In this document: positions 23,319 through 33,620 of the stretch, one piece after another
Position numbering within the stretch: the stretch's first letter is position 1
Layout: each line of letters opens with the position of its first letter
DNA from: Myotis daubentonii
Lineage: Eukaryota > Chordata > Mammalia > Chiroptera > Vespertilionidae
Direction: 5' to 3'
Assembly: GCF_963259705.1 (NCBI RefSeq)
Contig: NC_081841.1
Location: forward strand, 32,701,358-32,765,357
Length of the DNA: 64,000 nucleotides
Notes under the pieces: model-generated
What the model was told of the DNA's origin: nothing
Databases searched by the model: none
Seen by the model: only the letters and a program-made list of their open reading frames with translations
Program-made: the position numbers and the translations under genes

Positions 23319-23459
23319 CTCCAAAACAAAAGCATCTTTTTTCCCATGTGAAAGGTCCAATTCTGTAACTTCATCAGAACTTTCTGATTGAGATCTTAAG
23401 AGTCTTGAACGTTGTCGAGGTTCTGGGATGGGTGATCCTATAATCTCTTCAGATATCTC
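23319..23459 (-). CDS. C2CD5: C2CD5 exon, basic Ser-rich segment (141 nt, 47 codons)
   Basis: Acceptor TTTTTCAG|GAGATA, donor TTGGAG|GTATTA. Encodes EISEEIIGSPIPEPRQRSRL then LRSQSESSDEVTELDLSHGK and KDAFVLE. RQRSRLLRSQSES is a dense cluster of possible basophilic kinase sites (inference). Phase 0 at both ends. Confidence 0.95.
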
Positions 23460-23509
23460 CTGAAAAATATATATAATTGCTTTATATTACAAAAGACCAT
23501 AATTTTCAG

Positions 23510-23598
23510 TTTTTTCTTTTTTTTAAATTGAGGTATAATTGACGTATAACATATTAGTTTCAGGTGTATAACACAATGATTTGATATTTGCATACTTT
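23510..23598 (-). repeat. Old L1 (L1M-like) 3' fragment
   Basis: AAATTGAGGTATAATTGACG followed by TAACATATTAGTTTCAGGTG and GATTTGATATTTGCATA is the reverse complement of a familiar mammalian L1M 3' UTR segment. Confidence 0.65.
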
Positions 23599-24787
23599 AG
23601 TTTGGTTTTAAATTTTTATAATAATAGACAATTACCTTTGGGGGGAGTCTACAAAAAATATTTAAAGTGTATATTTCATAACTAACTTTTTATAGGTATG
23701 TATAATTCAAAAACAGACATGGCAAGGCATTACTGACATCTACTGTACAGAGAGAAAACTACAATAAGTAGGGAACTGGCAGTCCTTCCAGCTTAGAAGG
23801 TATTTTCTGCACAGCATTTAAAAGTCCTAATACTCCACAAAGAATTAAAGATTTGTGTTCCTAACTATGATTCTACTCTTTATACCTTTCTTATCCAGTG
23901 GTAATTTTTCATAGCTCTACATAGTAAAATGAGGAATATAATAGATGTATGTGTGTATGTATATGTAGTGCACATATTACACATGTATTTGCTTTACTAT
24001 TTATTAAGCTAAATAAACTTTGGTAGTTACAGTAATGATCTTTTTGAGGTCAGTGTAAGGTGCAATCCTGTATGGTTTAATCAGCTTTTTCCTATTACAT
24101 AGCCAAATATTAGCTAACCAGAGGTTCTAAGTATCTGTTGGCAACTTATCAGGAGAATGTGGATATGTGAGCACAAATGCAAAAGACATAGCTTATTATT
24201 AGTATAACAGACCAATCTTTAAAAAAAAAAACACCCCAAGAAAACAAGGAAGTTATTAGAAAAAGCTTTTCAAAAGGCTAATTTTAAATGTTCATAGCTA
24301 GCGCATAGGTTACGTAAGACTACCACCACAGTTTCATAACACAGCTATCTATGCAGTACTTTCACATCCATTTATTTTGCTTGTACTCCAAATTAACCTG
24401 CCCTATATAAATCTGACAGGGTGCCTATTATAATGAATACAAAATGAGAAAGAGACGCAGTTCAGTAGTAGAGTAGTTTGCCTGGGTTTGCAAACTAGTA
24501 AGTGATGAACTTGTCTAGATCAGTTCTTTTGACCCTGAATGCAATATTGAAACTATCCTTCATTTTATAATTTTAAAGTAGTTTAAAATTCAGTTATCCC
24601 TCTCTTTATTGTAACATGGATGAAATAAATGTAACTATCTAAAATTGAATAAATCTTAGATTCATGAGGTTTTACCACTGGTGCTGTTAATTCCCAATAA
24701 AAGTTTTGCACCTAATTTTGATAATCTGGCTGACTTAGTTATCTCCAGTTAAGTGGTACTACACCTTTGCATAAGAAATGCTTTTCT

Positions 24788-25085
24788 TAGCAACAGGGAT
24801 GGACCTTGAGAACATTATGCTAAGTGAAATAAGTAAGACAGAAAAAGAACCCTATGATTTCAGTAATATGTGGGATATAAAACTGAAATTTGTGAACACA
24901 AACAGCCAGAGGGAAGGGGTTGGGGGCAGAAGGGGGTCCTAAGATGAGGTGACAGGAGATTTGACTTGGGTGGTGAGCACACGGTGCAATACACAGATCT
25001 TGTAACATAGAAATCCACACATGAAACCTGTATGTTCATGCTGACCAATGTCACCCCAATCAATTTAATAAATAAATTTTTAAAA
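24788..25085 (+). mobile_element. L1 3' end fragment
   Basis: GCAACAGGGATGGACCTTG, ATATGTGGGATATAAAACTG, GTGGTGAGCACACGGTGCAA and CCAATGTCACCCCAATCAAT form a 5'-truncated L1 3' UTR with an A/T-rich tail. Confidence 0.85.
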
Positions 25086-25427
25086 AGTTTCTCAAGGTAT
25101 TGAGAAAAAAAATAAACAGCAGCACTCACTTCAGCTGGGGCTACCTTTCTAAGATACGGAACACTGACCCACATTTTCAGGGTGGGCATACATTGTTTTA
25201 GAAAATTGAAAACACAAAACTGTAATATGAGTAATGGCCTTGTACACTGACTTTTTCAAACAAATTCTGATAGGTTAAGCTAAAAGACCAGAATGTAATA
25301 AGTACTGAAATAAGGAAAGCCATAGAATACTCATAAATTGATTAATCCTTTTGTAAAAATACAGTCATATTCAACATATGAAATCCATATATGCTGAAGT
25401 TTTTAAATTCACAAAAGATTTATTCCC

Positions 25428-25646
25428 GCCCAGCCGGCATGGCTCAGTTGTTGAGCATCGACCCATGAACCAAGAGGTCCCCAGTGGATTCCTGGTCAGA
25501 GTACATGCTCAGGTTGCAGGTTTGATGCCCAGTAGGGGGCATGCATGAGGCAGCTGATTGATGTTTTTCTTTCATGGATGATTCTAGCTGTCTATCCCTC
25601 TCCCTTCCTCTCTCTCTAAAAAAATCAATAAAAACATTTTTAAAAG
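25428..25646 (+). mobile_element. Ves-type SINE
   Basis: GCCCAGCCGGCATGGCTCAG head, GGGGGCATGCATGAGGCAGC, AATCAATAAAAACATTTTT tail. Perfect 14-bp duplication AAAGATTTATTCCC (25414-25427 and 25647-25660). Confidence 0.95.
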
Positions 25647-26162
25647 AAAGATTTATTCCCTCCTCTAAGATGCAATACTAAACAGCAGCTCATAAATATT
25701 TATTGAATAAAGTAACTAAATCCACATTCTCTAAATAGGTCTCTGTCTTCAAGGGGCTTTTATTATAGTAAAGGAAGAGAGACATGTAAAACTAAGTGCA
25801 CTAAAATGTAACAGGCACCATGACAGAAGCAAATACAGGTACAATAGAAACACAATGGAAGAGGTAGGTCCTGAGGGAGGTCAGGATGGAAGTAGAGTTG
25901 ATAAACACTGTTACATGAAAGTTCAGTTCATATCATTACAATTCATATATGGAATCCTAACATATATCTCTACAAATCATTCTTCCCAACAGGAATAAAC
26001 ACTACTAGTAGATGTTTAAATATCAAAATATAATTATAAAAGAAAAATAATTACAGCAAACAAGCAGTCAATAAAGCGTTTTGCAGAAAGCTTTTACAAA
26101 GGCTATGTAAGTAAATATATTAACACGTTAACATTTTCAATGAATTTAAAGAAACTATATCA

Positions 26163-26415
26163 ACACTGCTCAATAGAAATATAAAGCAAGCTTCATAGGT
26201 AATAATATAAAAAAGATACAAATGAAACATGTAATCAACATAAAAAGAATCCAAAAGGTATTTTACGTTCTTTTTCATTTACTAAGTCTTCAAAATCCAG
26301 TGTACTGATATATTTTACACCAATACCACATCTCAATTCAGACTAGCCACATGTCAAGTGCTTAACAGCCACATGTGGCCAGTGTCTACCACACTGAACT
26401 GTGTAACTCTAGTCA
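26163..26415 (+). repeat. Ancient mammalian DNA-transposon remnant
   Basis: CTGCTCAATAGAAATATAAAGC, AACATGTAATCAACATAAAA, GACTAGCCACATGTCAAGTGC and GCCACATGTGGCCAGTG are a widespread old mammalian repeat, probably hAT-Charlie. Family name not certain. Confidence 0.6.
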
Positions 26416-26524
26416 TGCCCTTAAAATTCCTACCAGCTTAATAACTTTGCTAGAAACCTGTTAGTTTGAAGCTGGAATTCAGATGTACTATTCCAGAAGA
26501 CCAACCAAAATTCAGTATCATATA

Positions 26525-26863
26525 AGTGAAATAAGCCAGTCAGAGAAAGATAAATACCACATGATCTCACTCATTTGTGGATTATAGAGAACAACATAGA
26601 CTGATGAAAAGGGACAGACCCAAAGACTGAGAAACAGCGATCAGGCTATCAATCCCCAGAAGGAAAGTAGGGGAGGGCGGGGGTAAGGGGAAGAGATCAA
26701 CCGAAGGACTTGAATACATGTATATAAGCCAAACCAATGGACATGGACAACAGAGGGATGGGAGCATGAGTGTGCGGGGCGGGGGGGGGGGGGAAGGTTG
26801 GGGGTTAATGGGGGGGATAAGGACACATTTGTAATACCTTAACTAATAATAAAAAAAAAGAAA
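26525..26863 (+). mobile_element. L1 3' end insertion with target duplication
   Basis: Starts in GTGAAATAAGCCAGTCAGAG and ends GTAATACCTTAACTAATAAT then poly(A). 18-bp duplication AAAATTCAGTATCATATA (26507-26524) versus one mismatch at 26864-26881. Contains a 13-G run at 26781-26793. Confidence 0.92.
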
Positions 26864-27173
26864 AAAATTCAGTAGCATATATAAAATAAAATAATAAAAA
26901 TAATGTTATCCAAACACTTACCTTTTATAGAAGTATTTCATTATCAGAGACTTATAAAAGCAAATAGTTTCATTCCTACTTCAACATATCTTTCAATTCA
27001 GGTTAAAGCTATAGGACATCTGTAGAGTAGGAAGCATTGTGATACCAATTGCAAAGCTGGTGAAAAGACTGACTATGGAAATGACTGGTAAGAAAATTAT
27101 AAGAAAAATGCCAAACTAAAAAAATCTCTATTCTTTCACACTTTACCATAGGTAAGCAATCTTTCTTTTTATT

Positions 27174-27174
<1 letters not shown>

Positions 27175-27220
<46 letters not shown>

Positions 27221-27282
27221 GAAGAAGAAGAAGAAGAAGAAGAAGAAGAAGAAGAAGAAGAAGAAGAAGAAGAAGAAGAAGA
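27175..27282 (+). repeat. (AG)n then (AAG)n microsatellite
   Basis: About 45 bp of AG/GA dinucleotides pass directly into about 65 bp of GAA trinucleotides: an all-purine tract of about 108 bp. The junction implies stepwise mutation of one array into another. Confidence 0.97.
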
Positions 27283-27299
27283 TTTTAAGCTATTTAACT

Positions 27300-27560
27300 A
27301 TTGAATAAGTATTTATTAAAAAAATACCAGAAGGAACTGTTCTAGGCATTAGGGATACAGTCCTGATAAAGCTTGATTCTACTGGCAGTAACAAATAATA
27401 GATAAGAAAGGGGGATAGGAAGTACCAAAAATTAATGGGAGAGTTACAATTCTTAAATAGAGCGAGCCTCCCTAAAAAGAAGACATTTGAGCATAGGTGT
27501 AAAGAGAGGGAAAAGAATGAGTAATGAGGAGAACATATCTAAACAGTGGAAAAAGTCTTT
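27300..27560 (+). repeat. Possible ancient interspersed repeat
   Basis: TGAATAAGTATTTATTAAAA, GTTCTAGGCATTAGGGATACAG and AAGAAGACATTTGAGC resemble a common old mammalian repeat carrying these phrases. 25685-25910 has similar phrasing. Family unsure. Confidence 0.4.
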
Positions 27561-27645
27561 AAGGTCCAAAGTAAGGTAACCTAAAAAATATATTAACAGC
27601 TACACAATAACTGATATAGGCACAATGTAGACTTAGTTTACTTAC

Positions 27646-27810
27646 TGGAGGATTGATTTCATATAGCTCTTTATTCTTAGCGATCGTGTCATTTATCTTC
27701 TTTTGCATATGAGATACATGCTGTTCGTAGGAGCCATCATTAGGAGTCTTCCCAGCAATCTGAATTCCACCAGGCGTTGGTAATGCTGCTAAATATACAC
27801 CTGTGGCCGA
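27646..27810 (-). CDS. C2CD5: C2CD5 exon (165 nt, 55 codons)
   Basis: Acceptor TTTACAAG|TCGGCC, donor CCTCCA|GTAAGT. Encodes SATGVYLAALPTPGGIQIAG then KTPNDGSYEQHVSHMQKKIN and DTIAKNKELYEINPP. It closes the module begun in the upstream exon and moves into a charged helix. Phase 0 at both ends. The acceptor has A rather than a pyrimidine at -3. Confidence 0.95.
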
Positions 27811-28131
27811 CTTGTAAAAATAATTAGGAAATAATTGTTAAAAGTATCTATAGGACAACAGAACCTTAAGTTTTCATATTTAGGAATGTGGTCTTTGCCC
27901 AGTAGGAGAAAGATAATTAATGTCAATGGATGCACAGGACATAGGTGGACAAGCAAAGCAAAATATAACTGGGAATAGGGGTTGGCTGCATCTGTTGAGA
28001 ACCTGGGGTAGATGGTTTAGGAGGACTTTTCACTTTATACCTAGCTGTACTATAAAATTTTTACCTATGGTTGCAAGAAATTAATTGCATTGAAAAAGTT
28101 TAGAAAAAAATATAAAAAGTTGTTAAAAGTA

Positions 28132-28338
28132 GCCCTGGCTAGTGTGGCTCAGTTGGTTGAGCATCATCTAGTGCACCTAAAGGTCACAGGTTCAATTCCC
28201 TGCCAGGGCACATACCCAGGCTGCAGTTTCAACCTCTGGTCAAGGGGCCTATAGGAGGCAACCAATTGATGTTTCTCTCTCACATGAATACTTATCTCTC
28301 TCTCTAAAATAAATAAATACACACACACACACATATAT
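28132..28338 (+). mobile_element. Ves-type SINE
   Basis: GCCCTGGCTAGTGTGGCTCAG head, AAAATAAATAAATACACAC tail. Perfect 14-bp duplication AGTTGTTAAAAGTA (28118-28131 and 28339-28352). Confidence 0.95.
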
Positions 28339-28419
28339 AGTTGTTAAAAGTAAGTTTTTCATCAATGAGTAGATAATTGATCTTTTCTGTGACAAAAAAG
28401 GGAAACTTTGCAATGAAAG

Positions 28420-28545
28420 TGAAGATACTGAAGTGCAGAAAGAATAGGGAACTTACTCAAGATCACACTGTCAATAAATTTGGAAAAGAGACTTGAATTT
28501 GTTTCTCCAAACCCAAGAACTTTTCACTAAACCATGCTACCTCCA
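28420..28545 (+). repeat. MIR fragment
   Basis: ACTGAAGTGCAGAAAGAATAG, then AACTTACTCAAGATCACACTG and ...CCATGCTACCT follow the MIR 3' pattern. Confidence 0.55.
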
Positions 28546-28563
28546 TATTTATCAAGAAGGAAA

Positions 28564-28692
28564 ACAGCATGGATGGACCTGGAGAGCAATATGCTAAGCA
28601 AAATAAGCCAGTCAGAGAAAGATAAATATCACATGATCTCACTCATTTGTGGAATATAATGAACAACATAAACTAATGGACAAAAACAGAGT
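28564..28692 (+). mobile_element. L1 fragment
   Basis: CAGCATGGATGGACCTGGAG, CAGTCAGAGAAAGATAAATA and CACATGATCTCACTCATTTG are L1 3' UTR phrases shared with 26525-26863. Interrupted by an A-rich tail. Confidence 0.8.
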
Positions 28693-28814
28693 CAAGAGAA
28701 AAAAAATATTTTAGAATATAATAGAAGTAATCCTGTTATTTGCAGATTTGTAATATTGCCTACAACGTTTGTGATATTATACTACGTTAGTACAGTTTTG
28801 GTAATATTATTATA

Positions 28815-28965
28815 ATAGAGGCCTGGTGCATGAAAATTCATATACTTGGGGGGGGTCCCTCAGCCCGGCTGCCCCCTGGTGGTCAGTGCACATCATAGCG
28901 ACTGGTTGTTCCCGGTCATTCTGCCATTTGGGTCAATTTGCATATTACCCTTTTATTATAGAGGA
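28815..28965 (-). mobile_element. Small HeliBat-type Helitron (151 bp)
   Basis: Reverse orientation: left edge ATAGAGGCCTGGTGCATGAA (3' end with one change), right edge CTTTTATTATAGAGGA (5' TC end). Target ATTATTATA|TTTAAAAT is confirmed by the intact neighbouring tandem copies. Confidence 0.92.
28869..28882 (-). promoter_or_regulatory. CTCF-like motif in Helitron
   Basis: CTGCCCCCTGGTGG, the reverse complement of CCACCAGGGGGCAG, fits the CTCF core fully. Confidence 0.55.
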
Positions 28966-29010
28966 TTTAAAATATTTTTTTCTTGAAATATCAATGTTTA
29001 TTGCATGTAA

Positions 29011-29669
29011 TCCCATATAACAAAAGCCTAATATGCTAAGTGTCTGGTCGACCAGTCAGCCATTCAACCAATCACAGCATAATATGCTAATAATATGGTA
29101 AGGCCACTCAACTGCTCGCTATGACATTCACTGACCACCAGGGGGCAGGCAGTCGACTGGTCAACCAGTCGCTATGATGTGCATTGACTACCAGGGGGCA
29201 GACGCTCCAATTAGTTGGTTAGCTTGCTGCTGGGTCCAGTCGATCTGGACTGAGCGAGACGGGCTGGACACACCCTGGAGCCCTCCTGTGGTCCCTCCCC
29301 AGCTGGCCAACCTCCCATGTCTCTTCCCGGCCCCAATCATGCGTTGGTGGGGGTCCCTTGGCCTGGCCTGTGCCCTCTCGCAATCCAGGACCCCTTGGGG
29401 GAATGTCAGAAAGCTGGTTTCGGCCGATCTCACAGGGGGAGCACTGCTCAGCCAGAAGCCGGGCTTATGGCTGGCGAGCACAGCAGCGATGGCAGGAGCC
29501 TCTCCTGCCTCCGCAGCAGTGCTAAGGTTGTCTGACAGAGGCTTAGGTCCGCTCCCCCTGAAGCCAGCAGTCAGACATCCCCCAAGGGCTCCCGGACTTA
29601 AGAGGGCACAGGCTGAGTTAAGGGACCCCCCTCCCCCAAGTGCATGAATTTCATGCACTGGGCCTCTAG
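29011..29669 (+). mobile_element. HeliBat-type Helitron (659 bp)
   Basis: Starts A|TCCCATATAACAAAAGCC and ends CATGCACTGGGCCTCTAG|T. Non-autonomous and GC-rich. Overlapping open frames on both strands (29174-29647, 29188-29658) come from GC content and are not genes. It separates two copies of the 54-bp repeat. Confidence 0.94.
29135..29201 (+). promoter_or_regulatory. Two same-strand CTCF-like motifs in Helitron
   Basis: CCACCAGGGGGCAG at 29135-29148 and CTACCAGGGGGCAG at 29188-29201 (one change). Spacing 53 bp start to start. Confidence 0.55.
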
Positions 29670-30384
29670 TATTATTATATTTAAAATCATTTTTCTTGAA
29701 ATATTAATGTTTATTGCATATAACATTATTATATTTAAAATCATTTTTCTTGAAATATTAATGTTTATTGCATGTAAATGGCTAATTATTTTGTATCTAC
29801 AATCTGGTAATAGATTTATTTTGTATATTGTAAAAAAATCAAATAAAATAAAGAAAAAAAGGAGGAAAACTGTACTTGATACAAATTTACTTTAAATTTT
29901 TAATTAATGGGCTATTAATTTCTGACTCTGTAACAGTATTATATGCCATTAGTACTAGAAAGCTATTAGGGGAAATACACACACACTCCTCACACCTATG
30001 TGCATATATACTTAAATATGCTTATATAAACAAAGCAAAAAAATACATAGACATATTAACATCAAATTGTTCACATCAAAGGGGTAGAATGAGGCAAAGA
30101 ACAAACAATTTTTTAAATCTGGATATTTGTGTTATTTTGAATTGAGGTGGGTTTTAAAAATTAATCAATTGCCAATTTTATAAAAGTCCACTCTCAAAAA
30201 GTGTATGACACTTTATGATGAAGACTGGGCAGTAGATGAAACTGATCCTCAGAAGCTCTCCCTCCTGGTTTGTTCATTAGTGTCCATGACTGCACCCATG
30301 ACCCAGTTTCTGATGCTCAATCTCAGAATACCCTCTGTGCCACATGAAGCCTTACTGTACCATTTCTAATATTAACTGCAATGG

Positions 30385-30600
30385 CTAATGAGGCAATGGC
30401 TCAGAATAGTTGAGAACACACAGACTCTAGAACTAGACAGTCCTGGGTTTGAAACCCAGTTCCAGTACATGTAACCATATCACTTTGGACAAGTTTCAAC
30501 CTATCACAGCATACATTTTCTCCTTGCGCAAAGTAAAGATAATATTACATTTCTTCTGGAATAACACAGTGCCAGACACCCAGTAGCACTCATCAGAGGT
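30385..30600 (-). repeat. MIR element
   Basis: Reverse-complement MIR: CAGACTCTAGAACTAGACAG, CCTGGGTTTGAAACCCAG, TTTGGACAAGTTTCAACC and AACACAGTGCCAGACACCCA. Confidence 0.8.
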
Positions 30601-30962
30601 TAACTACCATGGAAGCTACTCTTGGGACCTTGAGTGCACAAGCTAAAAACACACACAAAGATCCAAATCTCAAACAGCTATAAATGTTGTCACTAGATGA
30701 CAAATCTCAGCTATAAATGATGTCATTAAATGTGCCCAAGAAAGAAAAGATTAGTAAGAATCAGAAAAGGCAGTATTTGAGGCAGGTATTGAGGCATTAT
30801 ACCAGGATCACATAATAGTTTCCTGGGGTTCAACCACAGGAAGTGTTTGATACATTTGGCACAGTGTTTCTTACACCTTTGAATACAAATCAAGTTCTTA
30901 GTTCTTATAGATGCCTACCAGTTAACTATAGTTTTGTATGTTAAGTCTTAGCTAAGTGTGTG

Positions 30963-31146
30963 AGTGGTTCTCAACCTTCCTAATGCTGCGACCCTTTAAT
31001 ACAGTTCCTCATGTTGTGGTGACGCCCAAGCATAAAATTATTTTCGTTGCTACTTCATAACTGTAATTTTGCTACTGTTATGAATCGTAATGTAAACATA
31101 TGATCTGCAGGATGTATTTTCGCGACCCACAGGTTGAGAGCCGCTG
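30963..31146. mobile_element. SPIN-like hAT element, internally deleted
   Basis: AGTGGTTCTCAACCTTCC start, GTTGCTACTTCATAACTG middle, CCACAGGTTGAGAGCCGCTG end. No clear 8-bp duplication; the first base has changed. Confidence 0.88.
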
Positions 31147-32404
31147 GTTTAGATGAAAGAATTATAATGGATACTTCCCCCCCCCCCAAGTTAACCTAAC
31201 TATCAAATATTTGAATATAAATAATTAACCACTACAAATTCCTAGTTAAAATTTGTGATTATATAATTAATCATTATTACAAAATTATATCCTACATACA
31301 GAAATTTCCATATTTGCTCTTATAGAAAAGTGGATGAAGCAAGAAACAACTTATCATTTTATGCACAAATGCATACTGAAAAAAAGAATCCAAGTTCCAT
31401 CAATTTCTTAGGTAAAATTTCTATGCGTGTCTCAAAAAGATGACAGAGAATTCCAAATTTAAAAGTACCAATGACATAAAATTCTGGCTATCAAAGTATC
31501 TTGTGTGTGAGAGCTTTTCGATAAACACTGTTGCTCAGAGTCCAACTAATCAATATATATTTCGCAGGCAACTATTTCTCTGGATCTCAGGCTACTTATA
31601 AAGGCAGTTCATGCCCATTACAACTTTTCTAGACAGAACTTGTTTTCTAATAAGCAAAGATAGACATGAAGCTGAGATAAAGAACTTTTCACTGCCTCAC
31701 AATTTATCAGCACTTAAGAGACACATTTTATTGCATATTCTACTGTCTTCTGACCCCAGATGTTACATTTATAATAAAATATAATTCTCTGCCCAACAGT
31801 AGGCAGTGTCTCACAGGTATTGCTTTACTTTCTCCATTAAAACTAATGATTATTTTAGTTCTTCCCCCTCATCTTCTTTTCAGGAGTGATTTTGCCCCCT
31901 AAAGGACATCTGGTAACGTCTGGACACATTTTTTGTTGTCACAGTGGAGGAAAGTTATTAGCTTCTAGTTGGCAGAGGCCAGGGATGCTGATAAATATCC
32001 TACAATGAATGAGACAATCCGCTACAACAAAGAGTTATCCAGCCCCAAATCTCAACAATTCCAAGCAGGATAAGCCCTGTTTTAGCAACGTATAAACAAC
32101 AATAAAGCCCAGTACAATGGCAGTCAACTTACTAAACAAGCTGCACATAATTATTTTTAGAAATCTGACTACTGAGGTTATGGGCAGAATATAAATATAC
32201 TAGGGGCCCGGTGCACGAAATTCGTGCACTGGGTGTGTGTGGGGCGGGGGAGTGTCCCTCAGCCCAGCCTGCCCCCTCTCACATACTGGGAGCCCTCAGG
32301 CGTTGACCCCCATCACCCTCCAATCACAGGATCGGCCTCTTGCCCAGGCCTGACACCTCTGGCCTAGGCGTCCGGCCCAGGCAGCGGGGACCTGCAGTGG
32401 CAGC

Positions 32405-32426
32405 GGGGGGGGGGGGGGGGGGGGGG
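32405..32426 (+). repeat. Run of 22 G
   Basis: Uninterrupted G homopolymer inside the Helitron. Length is prone to sequencing error. Confidence 0.9.
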
Positions 32427-32672
32427 CCCGCAATTGCACGGGCTCCGCCCCTGCCCCTGCAGGATGCCTCTGGCTGAGGCGTCCGGCCCGGGCAGCGGGG
32501 ACCCACAGCTGCAGCGGCCCCGCGATCGTGGGCTTCGCTTTAGGCCCAGGCAAGGGGCCCCTAGCTCCTGGGACTGCCAGCTTTGACCGTGCCCAGCTCC
32601 CATCGCTGGCTCCACCCCTACTTCCTGCTATCACTGGCCAGGGCAGAAAAGGCACCTGATTCTCCGATCATG

Positions 32673-32726
32673 GCTGGGGGGCAGGGCAAAGGCGGCCCCA
32701 GGGCCGCCTTTGCCCTGCCCCCCAGC
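32673..32726. repeat. 54-nt inverted repeat (26-bp perfect arms, 2-nt centre)
   Basis: GCTGGGGGGCAGGGCAAAGG... at 32673-32698 is exactly the reverse complement of 32701-32726, with CA between. Confidence 0.97.
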
Positions 32727-33225
32727 TCTTAGCTCCCCTCTAGGTTTCCGATCACTGTCAGTGGCAGGGGGCTTCTTCCTGCTTTCCCTTTCGCCTCCCT
32801 GCATTGTGCCTACATATGCAAATTAACCACCACCTTGTTGGAAGTTAACTGCCAACCTTAGTTGGCAGTTAACTGCCAATCTTAGTTGGCAGTTAATTTG
32901 CATATAGCCCTGATTAGCCAATGAAAAGGGTAGCTCGTCCGCCAATTACCATTTTTCTCTTTTATTAGTGTTGATAATAACATTAATATCAATCAATCAA
33001 TATTTTATGTGATAATTTATTAATTTAATTTTAAATAACAATTTTATAATTAAAGATAAAATATTTAAAAGTCTATCCCCAGATCTGTTAATTCTTATGT
33101 CTCCAACCCTTAAAAGTCTTGATGCCAGTTTCTTTAGATAAGTCTTTTAAAAAGACTCTTTGAAGCACTTAAAACAGAATCTACTACAACTACAGGAATT
33201 GCAAAAACAAAATATGCAAACTTAC

Positions 33226-33412
33226 CGCTAAGCCCATCAACATATTTTCACCCACTGTGATCTGAATTCTCAGTCCAAATAAAGCATTCATTCCTTTGAG
33301 TTTTAGTTTATTCATTAGCTGAGTATGCACTTCGTATTCCATAAATGGCAACAGATTACTGATAGCTGTGGCATTTGCTTCTGCCTGTGCTTTCTTTTTT
33401 AAACGACATAAC
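33226..33412 (-). CDS. C2CD5: C2CD5 exon, Ala-rich helix and second module (187 nt)
   Basis: Acceptor TTTAACAG|GTTATG, donor TTAGCG|GTAAGT. Encodes LCRLKKKAQAEANATAISNL then MEYEVHTQLMNKLKLKGMNA and LFGLRIQITVGENMLMGLA. The basic/Ala-rich helix leads into KLKGMNALFGL, a relative of the LG-x-x-A-V-V motif. Phase 2 in, phase 0 out. Confidence 0.95.
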
Positions 33413-33435
33413 CTGTTAAAAAAAGAATGTAGTTA

Positions 33436-33620
33436 GGCCTGGCCACTATAGCTCAGTGGTTGAACATTGACCTATGAACAAGGTGGTTTAATTTCCGGTC
33501 AGGGCATATGCCTGGGTTCCCTATTGGGGTGTGCAGGAGGTAGCCAATCAATGATTCTCTCTCATCATTGAAGCTTCTCTCTCTCCCTTCCTCTCTGAAA
33601 TTAATTAAAACATTTTTTAA
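33436..33620 (+). mobile_element. Ves-type SINE
   Basis: GGCCTGGCCACTATAGCTCA head, TTTCCGGTCAGGGC B-box area, GTGCAGGAGGTAGCC, AATTAATTAAAACATTTTT tail. Its left edge lies about 24 bp from the 33412 splice acceptor. Confidence 0.88.

Larger units (their letters stand above)
28806..29778 (+). repeat. Triplicated 54-bp unit split by two Helitrons
   Basis: Unit ATTATTATATTTAAAATC...GAAATATTAATG...TTGCAT occurs at 29671-29724 and 29725-29778, nearly identical. A third copy is 28806-28814 plus 28966-29010, interrupted by the Helitron 28815-28965. Another Helitron (29011-29669) separates copies one and two. Confidence 0.92.
32200..32974 (-). mobile_element. HeliBat-type Helitron (775 bp) with large palindrome
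   Basis: Left edge A|CTAGGGGCCCGGTGCACGAA (3' end), right edge CTTTTATTAGTGTTGA|T (5' TC end). Contains a 22-G run, a 54-nt near-perfect palindrome and TTGGCAGTTAACTGCCAA palindromes. Open frames in 32296-32655 are GC by-products. Confidence 0.94.

Noticed and set aside
29174..29658. 156-157-codon open frames on both strands
   Set aside because: Entirely inside the Helitron 29011-29669. Overlap on both strands reflects GC content and no domain is visible.
32296..32655. 119-codon minus-strand open frame
   Set aside because: Inside a Helitron and contains a run of prolines encoded by the 22-G homopolymer.
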